This document shows, one piece after another, positions 51,526 to 60,506 of a stretch of 64,000 nt of DNA. Both the position numbers and the translations under genes were made by a program. The stretch covers positions 40,349-104,348 of the forward strand of contig JBATSO010000040.1 of the NCBI GenBank assembly GCA_049293335.1. Direction: 5' to 3'. The stretch comes from JAGXIT01 sp049293335. GTDB taxonomy: Bacteria; Patescibacteriota; Saccharimonadia; Saccharimonadales; UBA4665. The notes beneath the pieces were generated by a model that had not been told where the DNA came from, made no database searches, and was given only the letters and a program-made list of their open reading frames with translations. Position 1 is the first letter of the stretch, and every line of letters begins with the position of its first letter.

Positions 51526-52052
51526 GAATAATTGCTGGTTTTTTGGGTGGCCGAACGTTTGAAAGCCCGCGCACACACCGTACGCACCCCATGAGTGAAA
51601 AGGCCCGCGGCGCGATTTTTAATGCACTGGGCGATATTACGGGCTTGCACGTGCTCGATGCTTTTGCAGGCAGTGGGGCGCTTGCCATAGAGGCCATAAG
51701 CAGGGGAGCTGCCAGCGCGGTAGCGATTGATGTTGATATTGAGGCAGTAAAATCAATTAGCAAGGCAGTGAACGAGCTAGGTATCACAAATAGCGTAACG
51801 GTATTGCGAAAAAATATCAGTGGTTGGTCACGTAATAACCAACACAAACAGTTCGATATTGTCTTTGCCGACCCGCCGTATGACGATATTCGGCCCGATG
51901 TTATAGAGCGCTTAACGTGCCACATGAACATAGGGGGTATTTTTGTACTTTCGTGGCCTGGCAACGAAACCGTGCGAGATATACTAGGCTGCGAGAGGGT
52001 TGCACACAAACCGCTAGGCGATATTCAGCTTATTTTCTACCGCAAAAAATAA
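51522..52052 (+). CDS. rsmD: 16S rRNA (guanine966-N2)-methyltransferase
   Basis: A 176-residue RsmD. MRIIAGFLGGRTFESP and PMSEKARGAIFNALG at the N-terminus are diagnostic, followed by the AdoMet site VLDAFAGSGALAIEAISRGA and the catalytic DIVFADPPYD. It methylates G966 in 16S rRNA. The ATG overlaps the upstream stop (ATGA). Confidence 0.94.
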   Translation: MRIIAGFLGGRTFESPRTHRTHPMSEKARGAIFNALGDITGLHVLDAFAGSGALAIEAISRGAASAVAIDVDIEAVKSISKAVNELGITNSVTVLRKNISGWSRNNQHKQFDIVFADPPYDDIRPDVIERLTCHMNIGGIFVLSWPGNETVRDILGCERVAHKPLGDIQLIFYRKK

Positions 52053-52076
52053 TTTTGACGTATAATCCCCAGATTT

Positions 52077-52099
52077 CCCCGCGGCTCTGCCGCGCGGGG
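52077..52099 (+). repeat. IS200 left-end hairpin
   Basis: CCCCGCGGC, loop TCT, GCCGCG with one extra C, GGGG. Matches the right-end hairpin in stem design. Confidence 0.75.
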
Positions 52100-52118
52100 T
52101 TCAATTTCGGAAGGGAGC

Positions 52119-52145
52119 CTGAGGGAAACCTAAGGTTTCCCTCAG
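52119..52145 (+). terminator. Long stem-loop in the IS200 leader
   Basis: CTGAGGGAAACC, loop TAA, GGTTTCCCTCAG: a perfect 12-bp stem upstream of the tnpA promoter. IS200 elements are known to carry such an insulating stem-loop that blocks transcription entering from outside. Confidence 0.7.
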
Positions 52146-52164
52146 ATGCAGCTATACTAATGGT

Positions 52165-52594
52165 ATGCCAATCACCAAGAGCAACCACTGCGCCTACGAC
52201 ACCCATTACCACCTTGTATTTCCGGTTAAGTACCGTAAGTCTTTGTTGAGTGCGAACATTGTCGCCACCATGCGCGAAACCATGAAAGGTATTGAAGATC
52301 GATACGACCTGACGATCGAACAGTTCGGAGATGATAAGAATCACATCCACTTGCTGGTAAGCTTTCATCCCAAGTACAGCATTGGTCAGATCGTACGTAT
52401 CTTCAAAAGCATCACCGCTAAGCAACTGTTTCTGTCACACCCAGCACTCAAGAAAGACTTGTGGGGAGGTGAGTTCTGGAGTGACGGGTACTACGCTAGC
52501 ACAGTGGGGACTGGTGGTAATTGGGACGAACGTAGAGCAGTACGTCAAGAACCAAGGCGCTAATCCCAAAGACCTGCAACTAACGATGTGGTGA
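52165..52594 (+). pseudogene. tnpA: IS200-family TnpA transposase, frameshifted
   Basis: A Y1 HUH transposase. The HUH motif NHIHLLVSF is near residue 53 and the nucleophile tyrosine region is FWSDGYYASTVG near 107. The frame then leaves the family sequence after GNWDE and ends at 52563. Removing one C at 52531 restores NWDEVEQYVKNQGANPKDLQL up to a stop at 52594, about 142 residues, the normal family length. The extra base may be a true mutation, a programmed shift or an assembly error. TATACT ends 6 nt before the ATG. Confidence 0.85.
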
Positions 52595-52618
52595 TTGGCA
52601 TACCATAGTAACTGAATA

Positions 52619-52640
52619 CCCCGTGGTCTCTGCCACGGGG
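52619..52640 (+). terminator. IS200 right-end hairpin / terminator
   Basis: CCCCGTGG, loop TCTCTG, CCACGGGG followed by ATTTTTATT. It serves as the transposon right end and could terminate tnpA transcription. Confidence 0.75.
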
Positions 52641-52675
52641 ATTTTTATTATCTTTACAATATGTAAGGAATATGT

Positions 52676-53584
52676 ATGACCGGCGCAATACGATCGAATT
52701 TTTCTAATTTGTCTCCAGATTTGCACGACAGAGAGCATATCAAATCTATTGGATCGCAAAATGTTGGGAACAGTTCTGGTGTTTTAGAAGAGATGGCAAA
52801 TGCTTTCGGCCACAAGCTAGACGACAAACTTACTCCTTCTAATCTCGGTCAGCTTGTGGGCAAAGTTGGCTCTGCTAAACTACTCCAAGATAATATATCG
52901 CTCGTTCAGCAACGGCTCGAAACAAATGAAGACGCAGTTTCAGTTGCCAGAGACTGGATAGAGCGGTCGGGGCTGCTTTTGCCTGTAGATCGCTATTTTG
53001 GCGTAGATGAGCACCGAATTGAACCTAGCGACTTATCTATCATAACGGGTGGCGTACGGAATTGGATGGCACGCCGCGCAGACTTGCTCGTAGAAGAATG
53101 TGGAGAAGGTCGGCGGCCTCAAACAGTGTTGCTTGTTGGTGGCTCACGAACTATGAGGACCACAGAAGGATCGGATGTGGTCGAAGGCATGAAAGAGTCA
53201 GATTACCTAGAGCAAATTGTGAAGCCAACTCTAGACAATCAAGGCTTAGAGGTGCATGTTCATGCTGCTGGCTCTAGTCACGGCTATGAGGTTATGAAAG
53301 AGGCTGCCAAGACAGCACGCGACATTGTCGATATTAATGCATCAATCATAAGGGTTGTCGCAAACGCAGGAAACTGGCCACAAAATGCAGGCCAGTTTAG
53401 GCGGGCTGCAAGAGAAATTGTGCCAGAGTTTGACTCTCTCGCACTTAATCTTATAGTAAAGTCAGATTCGTTCCCTCTTGGTACAGGACAAGAATCTGCA
53501 ACAACTCATCAAAACCCTTTTTCTGCCCTTGGACAGATAGCTCGAAATTTTTATGAGTTAGCTGCATGCATGAGCGAGAGATGA
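52676..53584 (+). CDS. Protein of unknown function (302 aa)
   Basis: I do not recognise it. It is soluble, with an N-terminal helical part (MANAFGHKLDDKLTPSNLGQL) and a C-terminal alpha/beta part containing PQTVLLVGGSRTMRTTEGSDVV near residue 145, EVHVHAAGSSHGYEVMKEAAKTA and SIIRVVANAGNWPQNAGQFRRA. The glycine-rich GGSR and AGSSHGYE turns look like a Rossmann-type nucleotide or substrate site. An AAGGA ribosome binding site lies upstream. It directly follows the IS200 element and is convergent with the GH15 gene. An adaptive or accessory gene is possible. Confidence 0.75.
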   Translation: MTGAIRSNFSNLSPDLHDREHIKSIGSQNVGNSSGVLEEMANAFGHKLDDKLTPSNLGQLVGKVGSAKLLQDNISLVQQRLETNEDAVSVARDWIERSGLLLPVDRYFGVDEHRIEPSDLSIITGGVRNWMARRADLLVEECGEGRRPQTVLLVGGSRTMRTTEGSDVVEGMKESDYLEQIVKPTLDNQGLEVHVHAAGSSHGYEVMKEAAKTARDIVDINASIIRVVANAGNWPQNAGQFRRAAREIVPEFDSLALNLIVKSDSFPLGTGQESATTHQNPFSALGQIARNFYELAACMSER

Positions 53585-53624
53585 CCAGCACATGTAATAT
53601 TAGGCAAGTACGGCATTTACTAGT

Positions 53625-55556
53625 TTAGGCATACATATCAAGTAAGGTATTCAGCAGTTCGGCGTGGCTCCATACCAAGGGGAGAACAGAAAGTGGTTCG
53701 CCTGTAGTGGGGTCGACCTGCTCGCCCAGCGAACCGCTTTCTATAGCGTGCTTGAAAGTCCAGTCAATGAGTGCTCGTGCTTCGCTGTCTCGGTTAGTCT
53801 GCAAATAGTATTGCGCAGTCCACAGGGTTGTGACAAACCAGGGGTTCCCCATGTAGGGGGTTTCACTTACAAAATATTGGTCGTGCTCATAACGGGGCGA
53901 GCCGCCAATGGGCGCACTGTGTAAAAGAACGTTTTCAACACCTGCAAAAGTCTGCTTGACTACTGGTGGCGTCATGGCTTTGGTGGCAAACATCATTGCA
54001 CCGTAGGCACTCGAAACATCGAGGGTGTTGTCGAAGGCGAGCGAACCATCGTCTTGCAGCAAATAGCCTTTGCGCAAATAACCACGTGCTGGGTCAACGA
54101 AAACAGCGCAGTTTTTAGCGATCTCATCTGCGGCTGTGCGCCAACGCAAAGCGTCATCGGGGTACTCAAACTTTTCGGCAAACTCGCCCGCACAGAGCAG
54201 TGCGCGGTACACAAGGGCGGTCGTGTAAGTGTTGGTCAGGAACTTTTCTTCCCATAAGTCGTAACTAGCATGTGGTAGGCTGGTTTCTTTGTCTCGAAAA
54301 TCTGTCATAAAGTTTGCCATGGGCTGAATCATGGTAGTGTAAAGGTTAGAAACAAACTCGGCGTCGCCCGTTTCTTGCAAATACTCATTCAACATAAAAA
54401 CAATAATTGCCGTTTCGTCCTCTTGAATGGCGAGTTCGGTGTTTTTGCCGTGTACCAATGGGTGCCAGGTACTGCCAATTGCCTTGTCGGGCTGATATTT
54501 ATGCATCATGTAGCCTGCGGGGTTCATAATATCGCGGCAAAATTCAAAAAATTTCTTAGGCTCTTCAGTGTAGCCAAGGCGAATAAGCGGCCACATGGCA
54601 TAGGCGCCGTCGCGCGGCCAAACGTAGCTGTAGTAGTCTCGGCCATAGTTATAAATACTAGAGTCACAACTAGCAATTATTCCACCGCGCCGATCGGTGT
54701 GCGCCTTTATGACCATCAGCGATTTTTTGGCAGCAGTTTGTTCGGGTTCAGGCATGTTTTTTATTGGTTCTACCCCTGTTTTGAGCCATTGTTGCCACCA
54801 TTGGCGAGTGTGCTGCAAACGGCTTTCAAGCCCGTGGGTTAACAGTTCTGTATGAATCTTTTCGGCGGCAAACTGCGAATCGGCCGCGACGACCCAGTAT
54901 TCGAACAGGGTGTCACTTTGGGGGCTCAAGTTATCGTTAAGGGCAATAATGGAATCAACGCCGCCATGTTCTACGGGATTACCAGCTAATATACGGTCCT
55001 CGGCGTCGCGCCAGGTGCCTTCTTTGCCCTCTACGCCGCAACTGCCCACCGAATATTCCTCAAATGCCACGCCGTCACTGTTGCGAGCGTGAATTATGAG
55101 GCTGCATCTACCCTTGTAGTCAAGAATATAGGGGCCATCGGGTACAAACAGGGCAGTGTCGCCACGACCTGCCCGAGAAATTTCAAACACTTGGTGCAAG
55201 AACAGCTTAATAGTTCGGTTTTTATCTTGAGCATTATGCACCCGAATCTGGCGACAAAGGGCGTTATACTGCGGGTCGACAAAATCTTTAAAAAACACAC
55301 GTATGCCAAGTTGCGCGTTCGACACCTCAACATTACTAATAAGCGCGTCGTCTTCGACGGTAACGTGAGCAACCCAATCCTTACTGTCGATCCAGGAAAA
55401 CGATTCGTCAACCGCTATGCCAATACGGTGCTGTAAACTGCGCGAAGTTGTGAGATTATCGAGCCCTACATAGGGGTAGTAAAAGTCGTGAACCAAGCCG
55501 AATTCATTCAGACCAACCGTCAGGCTGCCGTTGCCAAGAATGACTGGCCTACCCAC
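53625..55556 (-). CDS. GH15 glucoamylase-like glycoside hydrolase
   Basis: A 643-residue GH15 enzyme. The N-terminal beta-sandwich (GNGSLTVGLNEFGLVHDFYY; residues 1-250) is joined to an alpha/alpha barrel with YVWPRDGAYAMWPLIRLG near 315, IQEDETAIIVFML near 379 and, at the C-terminus, VWSHAELLNTLLDMY. The two catalytic acids should be glutamates in the QEDE and HAEL segments. It releases glucose from the ends of alpha-glucans; trehalase is a possible alternative within GH15. It has no signal peptide, so it acts on intracellular glucan. Start GTG 55556, with a TTGGAG sequence upstream. Confidence 0.9.
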   Translation of the reverse strand: MGRPVILGNGSLTVGLNEFGLVHDFYYPYVGLDNLTTSRSLQHRIGIAVDESFSWIDSKDWVAHVTVEDDALISNVEVSNAQLGIRVFFKDFVDPQYNALCRQIRVHNAQDKNRTIKLFLHQVFEISRAGRGDTALFVPDGPYILDYKGRCSLIIHARNSDGVAFEEYSVGSCGVEGKEGTWRDAEDRILAGNPVEHGGVDSIIALNDNLSPQSDTLFEYWVVAADSQFAAEKIHTELLTHGLESRLQHTRQWWQQWLKTGVEPIKNMPEPEQTAAKKSLMVIKAHTDRRGGIIASCDSSIYNYGRDYYSYVWPRDGAYAMWPLIRLGYTEEPKKFFEFCRDIMNPAGYMMHKYQPDKAIGSTWHPLVHGKNTELAIQEDETAIIVFMLNEYLQETGDAEFVSNLYTTMIQPMANFMTDFRDKETSLPHASYDLWEEKFLTNTYTTALVYRALLCAGEFAEKFEYPDDALRWRTAADEIAKNCAVFVDPARGYLRKGYLLQDDGSLAFDNTLDVSSAYGAMMFATKAMTPPVVKQTFAGVENVLLHSAPIGGSPRYEHDQYFVSETPYMGNPWFVTTLWTAQYYLQTNRDSEARALIDWTFKHAIESGSLGEQVDPTTGEPLSVLPLVWSHAELLNTLLDMYA

Positions 55557-55649
55557 GGTTTACTCCAAAAGGGTAAAAACCACCAAACAACAAGTACATA
55601 TTAGTAAACGAACTCAAAGGCCCAAACAAACTCAACCACCCAAATACCA

Positions 55650-56864
55650 TCAGACAGCAAAGCCTTTCTCGGCAAGGCGGTATTTTAGGTCATGGTAGGC
55701 GTTCATAAAGCAAATGTAGGCTTCGTACGGAGTTTCGTAAGGGCTAAAGTAAGCATGCACATCGCCATCGGTAAAGAACTTGGTACACATGTAGTAAAAA
55801 TGGTCGCTGGTTTGGAGCTTGCGCCAATCTTCTATGAGAGTTAGGTCGCTAGAGGCCATAATTTGGTCGTGCAGCCCGTACAAACTAGCAATGGCACTTT
55901 GCTGCATAGAATTACCCAGCCAGGCTGTTAGGTCGCGTTCGGCGTCGGCCCACGTGATAGTTTGTGGGCAGTCAACGGTGTCGGCGGCTTCATAGGCCTC
56001 GGCCGCCTCGGTGACAGTCATAAAGGTGTGGTTTGGCTCGGCTAGCCAGGCTTTTGGCAAGTGTTCCAGGAAGCCAAATATACCGCTGTCTGCCCATTGG
56101 TGTTCGCCAAATGTTTCGTAGTCCATAAAAAGGTTTACGACTGGCTGGTCCCAGCTATCACTTGTCCAGGACATAAATTTATCGACTGTCATAGGGTATT
56201 CTGACCAGTCTTTGTTGCTAAAACGAAAAGCAATATCGTCGCTGAGTTTGTAGTTTTTGGTTAGTAACTTGACGTTGCTGGTGTGAGCAGGGCGATACAC
56301 AAAGTTAGAACTGCGCCAGCCAAGCACGGGGTCCCAGCCCTCGGATAAGATAGCTTTGTAGCCTGCCTGGTCGGCCCAATAGGCGAGGTCATTGTTATAA
56401 CTCAGCTCTGTGTTACGAAACGCGGTAGGCGTTTGCCCAAAGAGCTGCTGCACCTTTTCGCGGTGCATGGTAACCTGGGCTTCAAACTCGGCGCGGTCAT
56501 AAAAGAAGGCGAGTGAGTGGTGGTATGTTTCGGCCACAATCTCGACCCGGCCTGTTGCCACTAGGGCCTGAAAACTTTGCAGTACCTCTGGGGCGTAAGC
56601 TTCGAGCTGCTCAAGGACTGTGCCGGTTATAGAAAGCGACAAACGAAAATCGGGGTTTTGTTCGATCATGCGCATCAGGCTTTCATTGGTCGGCAAGTAA
56701 GATTTTTGGGCTACTTTACGAACAATATCGGCATTGTTTTCGCGCCCACCTGGCGGGGCGTTAAAGTAGTCGTGCCTGCGCCCTGCGTCAAAAATGGTGT
56801 AGTGCCGTATGCGGTAGGGCTGGTGCACGTGCAGGTAGAGCACAATGGCGCGCTTATTAGACAT
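55650..56864 (-). CDS. GH57 alpha-amylase/branching-type enzyme
   Basis: A 404-residue GH57 enzyme. Family motifs are visible: YLHVHQPYR at residues 9-17, EIVAETYHHSLAFF near 108, FRNTELSYNND near 148 (nucleophile Glu) and FMDYETFGEHQW near 243 (acid Asp). GH57 covers alpha-amylase, amylopullulanase and branching enzymes; short members like this act on intracellular glucan. Its start overlaps the glycosyltransferase stop by 8 bp, so the two are coupled, and GH15 follows 93 bp later. Confidence 0.92.
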   Translation of the reverse strand: MSNKRAIVLYLHVHQPYRIRHYTIFDAGRRHDYFNAPPGGRENNADIVRKVAQKSYLPTNESLMRMIEQNPDFRLSLSITGTVLEQLEAYAPEVLQSFQALVATGRVEIVAETYHHSLAFFYDRAEFEAQVTMHREKVQQLFGQTPTAFRNTELSYNNDLAYWADQAGYKAILSEGWDPVLGWRSSNFVYRPAHTSNVKLLTKNYKLSDDIAFRFSNKDWSEYPMTVDKFMSWTSDSWDQPVVNLFMDYETFGEHQWADSGIFGFLEHLPKAWLAEPNHTFMTVTEAAEAYEAADTVDCPQTITWADAERDLTAWLGNSMQQSAIASLYGLHDQIMASSDLTLIEDWRKLQTSDHFYYMCTKFFTDGDVHAYFSPYETPYEAYICFMNAYHDLKYRLAEKGFAV

Positions 56865-58104
56865 GAGCCAGCTCCCGTCGTCTCTGGTTATGGCGGTGAT
56901 AATGGTGAATCATTGTCTTAGCAGATTTTTGCCAGTTTTGATGCTGTAATTCTCGGTGACCGTTTTCGGCTAAAGTATGCTCTAGCTCAGGGTTGTCAAA
57001 TACGGCAACAATTTGGTTGGCCATTTCGTCGGTGTCCCAGTAATCTACCTTTAAAATATGTTGCAGCAGTTCACTTGAGCCAGTTTGCTTACTTACCAGA
57101 GCGGGCGTACCGTGGGCAAGAGCTTCGAAGGGTGTTATACCAAAAGGCTCTGATACGCTTGGCATGATAAATAGGTTTCCCACCCGAAAAGCGTCCCGCC
57201 ACTGCTTGCCTGTACCGTTCAAATGGCCCGTAAATATCACATTGCCACTTAAGCCTAGTGTGGCAGCTCGCTCAATCAGCTCCTCGTACTGGTCGCCAGG
57301 TCCAACAATCAGCAGCAGGCTTTTAGGGCGAGCAGTTACGACTTTTCGAAAAGCATCAAGCAGTTGTACTAAACCTTTCTGAATAGTTAAGCGGCCAGCG
57401 CTAACCAGTACGCCGTAGCCCGCCTCTTGCATTTTTTGGAGGTACTTAAACGAATTATCGGAACTATCTTCGTGCAGTTCGTGGTACTTGAACTCCATAG
57501 AATTATGCACTACCTCAATTTTTTCAGGCGAAACATTGTAGCGTTCTATTAAAATGTTTTTAGTAGCCTGGCTAACGGCAAAAATCTTGTCGGCCAGTTG
57601 TAGGCCAATATATTCTATTTCGTGCACCAGCGGGTTGCCCGGTTTGCCACCTGCGCGGTCAAACTCGGTCGAGTGAATATGTACGAACAGTGGGCAGCCA
57701 GTCTTTTGCTTGGCAGCCAGAGCAGCTCGGAATGTTAACCAGTCGTGAGCGTGAATAACATCGTAATCTTTGTACTGAACTAGTTTTGAAACATAGGTAG
57801 AGTAGTTCGATTGGTGCTCGGGCATGGCAGCGCCGCGTTTTGTACCGTCTTTCATGGTGTACTCAAAGTATTGGCTGTCATAGGTGCCGCCGCCCATATA
57901 AGAACCAAGCACCTCATCGACACCTTCAGGTACGGCAGGGTTAATTGCCATAAAGTCGATATCAGAAAAGTCTGCGGTGTAGGGCAGCACAAACTCGATC
58001 TCGGCGCCACTTTTGGCTAATTGTTGACACATTTGGTAGCAAACAACACCCATACCACCGGTGTGGTGAGGGGGCAATTCCCAACCAAGCATAAGTACCC
58101 TCAT
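56857..58104 (-). CDS. GT4/GT5-like glycosyltransferase (glycogen/starch-synthase-like)
   Basis: A 415-residue GT-B glycosyltransferase. ELPPHHTGGMGVVCYQM at the N-terminus is the sugar-nucleotide-loop region, and EPFGITPFEALAHGTP near 316 is the donor-binding E-x7-E motif. It probably extends an alpha-1,4-glucan from ADP- or UDP-glucose; GalU in this window could provide UDP-glucose. An AGGA ribosome binding site precedes the ATG. First gene of the GT-GH57-GH15 operon. Confidence 0.88.
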   Translation of the reverse strand: MRVLMLGWELPPHHTGGMGVVCYQMCQQLAKSGAEIEFVLPYTADFSDIDFMAINPAVPEGVDEVLGSYMGGGTYDSQYFEYTMKDGTKRGAAMPEHQSNYSTYVSKLVQYKDYDVIHAHDWLTFRAALAAKQKTGCPLFVHIHSTEFDRAGGKPGNPLVHEIEYIGLQLADKIFAVSQATKNILIERYNVSPEKIEVVHNSMEFKYHELHEDSSDNSFKYLQKMQEAGYGVLVSAGRLTIQKGLVQLLDAFRKVVTARPKSLLLIVGPGDQYEELIERAATLGLSGNVIFTGHLNGTGKQWRDAFRVGNLFIMPSVSEPFGITPFEALAHGTPALVSKQTGSSELLQHILKVDYWDTDEMANQIVAVFDNPELEHTLAENGHRELQHQNWQKSAKTMIHHYHRHNQRRRELAHV

Positions 58105-58200
58105 GAATCTGTCCTGTTTGTTCTAAAACTGTTGTGTTTACGAGTACATTGTACTCCGCACTATTCTGAAGCACAAGCGTTTTAGTACTATTTCTTACAC

Positions 58201-59580
58201 TTAAATTTCGTGAGCGGAGGTACCGATTTCGTACATGCGTAATCCGTTATCGGAATTTTCCCAGGCTTCTAAAACATTTTCGACAATTCGCCACGAAGAC
58301 AGTACCTCAGCACTTGAAGCAAACAAAGCCTGTTCGCCGCGCACGGCATCGATAATCACCCGTTCGTAGGCCTCAGAAGTACCGCCAAACGACTTGCTGT
58401 AGTCAAAGTCCATGTCTACCTGCTCGGTTTCATCTTGAAGCCCAGGTTGTTTAGCCTGAAGTAGCAGGGTAATGCCTTCACGCGGCTGTAGCCGAAAAAT
58501 AAGGGCGTTTGTGCCATTCGACTCAGGTGTGGGGCGAAAATGCACGGCTACTTCAGAAACTTTTTCAGCCAGGGCCTTACCTGTTTCGATGGTAACGTTT
58601 ACGCCGCGCCACTGTTCATTGTCGATGTGCAGCTTGAGCCTGGCAAATGTTTCGGTACAGGACTGATCGTTTTCAACCTCACGTCGGTACCCAACATATT
58701 GACCTCTGGTAGCTTGCGAAGCAACGTCTTCTGGTTCAATAGTAGCTATGCTGTCAAGCAGTCGTAGTTTTGAACGATGAATGTTTGTGCTGTCAAGTTT
58801 GCCCGGATTTTCCATGGTGATAAGCGCCAGTAGTTGCAGCAAATGGCTCTGTAGAAAGTCACGCAGGGCACCTGTTTTTTCGTAAAAGTTAGCGCGCCCC
58901 TCTATGCCGATTGTTTCATATGCCGAAATGCGAATGCTGTCGATGTGCCGCGTGTTCCAAATAGATTGGAACAAAGGGTTCTGAAAGCGAAAAGTCAAAA
59001 TATTTTGAGCCGTTTCTTTGGCTAGGTAGTGGTCAATACGAAACGTTTGTTGTTCGCCGAAGTTCGTATCGATGGTCTCAATTAAATCTTTGGCAGAAGC
59101 AGTGTTGTAGCCAAAGGGCTTTTCTACCAAAATACGCGGTCGGTCCATATCTTCACTGAATGGTTCATTGTGTCCAGCAGCGCCAAGGTTGGACACCACC
59201 GTTTTAAACGCCTGCGAAGGAATCGAAAGGTAATATAAGCGGCTAATGCCAGAGCCAAGTTCTCTGGTAACATCATGCAAATGCGTGCGCAGGGCCACAT
59301 ATGCTTCTGGGTTGTCCATATCGAGCTGAGCCATTTCGGTAACCGAAATAAGGTATTTTACAATCTCTTCATCGAACTCTTTGCCAGCCAGCGTTTCGCG
59401 CAGCTTGTCATAAATTTCATTAACCTCAACAGCTTGTCGACTAAGACCAACAATATGCAAGTTCTCGGGCAACTGATGCTTACGTTTTAGATTGTACAGC
59501 GCTGGCAAAAGCTTTCGTTGTGCCAGGTCTCCCGTAACCCCAAAAATGACTAACAGTAGGGGTTTGTCGCGGTAGTCCAC
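58201..59580 (-). CDS. zwf: Glucose-6-phosphate 1-dehydrogenase
   Basis: A 459-residue enzyme oxidising glucose 6-phosphate to 6-phosphogluconolactone with NADP. The dinucleotide motif VIFGVTGDLAQRKLLPALYNL is at residues 12-32 and the catalytic RIDHYLAKETAQN near 177. Length is slightly below the usual 480-500. The start is GTG 59580, directly after the TAA of gnd. Third gene of the pgl-gnd-zwf operon. Confidence 0.95.
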   Translation of the reverse strand: MDYRDKPLLLVIFGVTGDLAQRKLLPALYNLKRKHQLPENLHIVGLSRQAVEVNEIYDKLRETLAGKEFDEEIVKYLISVTEMAQLDMDNPEAYVALRTHLHDVTRELGSGISRLYYLSIPSQAFKTVVSNLGAAGHNEPFSEDMDRPRILVEKPFGYNTASAKDLIETIDTNFGEQQTFRIDHYLAKETAQNILTFRFQNPLFQSIWNTRHIDSIRISAYETIGIEGRANFYEKTGALRDFLQSHLLQLLALITMENPGKLDSTNIHRSKLRLLDSIATIEPEDVASQATRGQYVGYRREVENDQSCTETFARLKLHIDNEQWRGVNVTIETGKALAEKVSEVAVHFRPTPESNGTNALIFRLQPREGITLLLQAKQPGLQDETEQVDMDFDYSKSFGGTSEAYERVIIDAVRGEQALFASSAEVLSSWRIVENVLEAWENSDNGLRMYEIGTSAHEI

Positions 59581-60501
59581 TTAGGCTGCACCTTCGCCGT
59601 TTAAATTGTGCCCACCAAATTTATTGCGCTGGGCGGCTACCACTTTGGTTGCAAAGTTGGTTTCGCCCTGTTGCGAGCGCACGCGAACATCAAATGCTGC
59701 TTGAATGGCGGGCAGCTCTATGCCCATTTCTTTAGCGGCTTCAAGCGTCCAGCGCGCTTCGCCGCTTTCGGCCACGTAGCCGCTCACACCTTCAAGCTCG
59801 GGGTTTTCTTGCAGTGCGTCGCGGGTGAGTTCGGTCAGCCAGCTCGTGATAACGCTGTGGTGTTGCCATAAATCTGCCGCGGCAGCCAAATTCATACCCT
59901 GGTACGGACCATCGTGGAGCATACGGAAACCTTCGCCGAGCGACTGCATCATGCCATATTCAATGGCGTTATGCACCATCTTTACATAATGGCCACTACC
60001 GCTAGCCCCAAAGTGATACCACATGCCACCAGGCTGTGCTAAGGTGTCGAGTACGGGTTTTAAGGCCTCGATTGCTTCGGTGTTATCAGTGCCGCACATA
60101 AGTGGAAAGCCGTTTTGGTACCCCCATACGCCGCCACTGACACCAATGTCGACAAACTGCATGCCAGCCGCTACCACCTTTTCGTTAAGCGATTTGGTAG
60201 CGCGGAAGTCAGAGTTACCGCCGTTGATAATGAGCGAACCTTGCGGCAGCCGCGCAGCCCATTCTAAGACAATTTGATCAGTAATTTCAGAGGGTAGCAT
60301 AACCCATACAACGGCTTGCTGGCCTTCAAAGGCTGCCACTACGTCTTCGGGAGTGTAAGCGGCAATTGCGCCGTAGCTGGCAGCTTCTTCAATTGGTTCG
60401 TGACTGCGATTGTGCGCCAAAACTTCGTGTTGCCCACTTTCGGCCAGCTTGCGTGCAATTTGCATTCCCATACGACCCAGGCCGTGAATAGCAATTTTCA
60501 T
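59581..60501 (-). CDS. gnd: 6-phosphogluconate dehydrogenase (short, decarboxylating type)
   Basis: A 306-residue short-form 6PGDH of the GntZ/YqeC type. MKIAIHGLGRMGMQIARKL is the NAD(P) fold (G-x-G-x-x-G), GVSGGVWGYQNGFPLMCG near 125 and the catalytic Lys of HYVKMVHNAIEYGMM near 190 follow. It releases CO2 and gives ribulose 5-phosphate. Short-form enzymes often prefer NAD. Between pgl and zwf in one operon. Confidence 0.94.
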   Translation of the reverse strand: MKIAIHGLGRMGMQIARKLAESGQHEVLAHNRSHEPIEEAASYGAIAAYTPEDVVAAFEGQQAVVWVMLPSEITDQIVLEWAARLPQGSLIINGGNSDFRATKSLNEKVVAAGMQFVDIGVSGGVWGYQNGFPLMCGTDNTEAIEALKPVLDTLAQPGGMWYHFGASGSGHYVKMVHNAIEYGMMQSLGEGFRMLHDGPYQGMNLAAAADLWQHHSVITSWLTELTRDALQENPELEGVSGYVAESGEARWTLEAAKEMGIELPAIQAAFDVRVRSQQGETNFATKVVAAQRNKFGGHNLNGEGAA

Positions 60502-60506
60502 TGGTG

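Larger units (their letters stand above)
52077..52640 (+). mobile_element. IS200-type insertion sequence (single TnpA, hairpin ends)
   Basis: The element contains a single Y1 transposase gene and similar GC-rich hairpins at each end: CCCCGCGGC-TCT-GCCGCG at 52077-52099 and CCCCGTGG-TCTCTG-CCACGGGG at 52619-52640. IS200 elements lack terminal inverted repeats and move as single strands recognised by such subterminal hairpins. The exact ends and target site are not determined. Confidence 0.8.

Noticed and set aside
54375..54842. 155-aa forward frame inside the GH15 gene
   Set aside because: Antisense to conserved GH15 motifs, no start signals.
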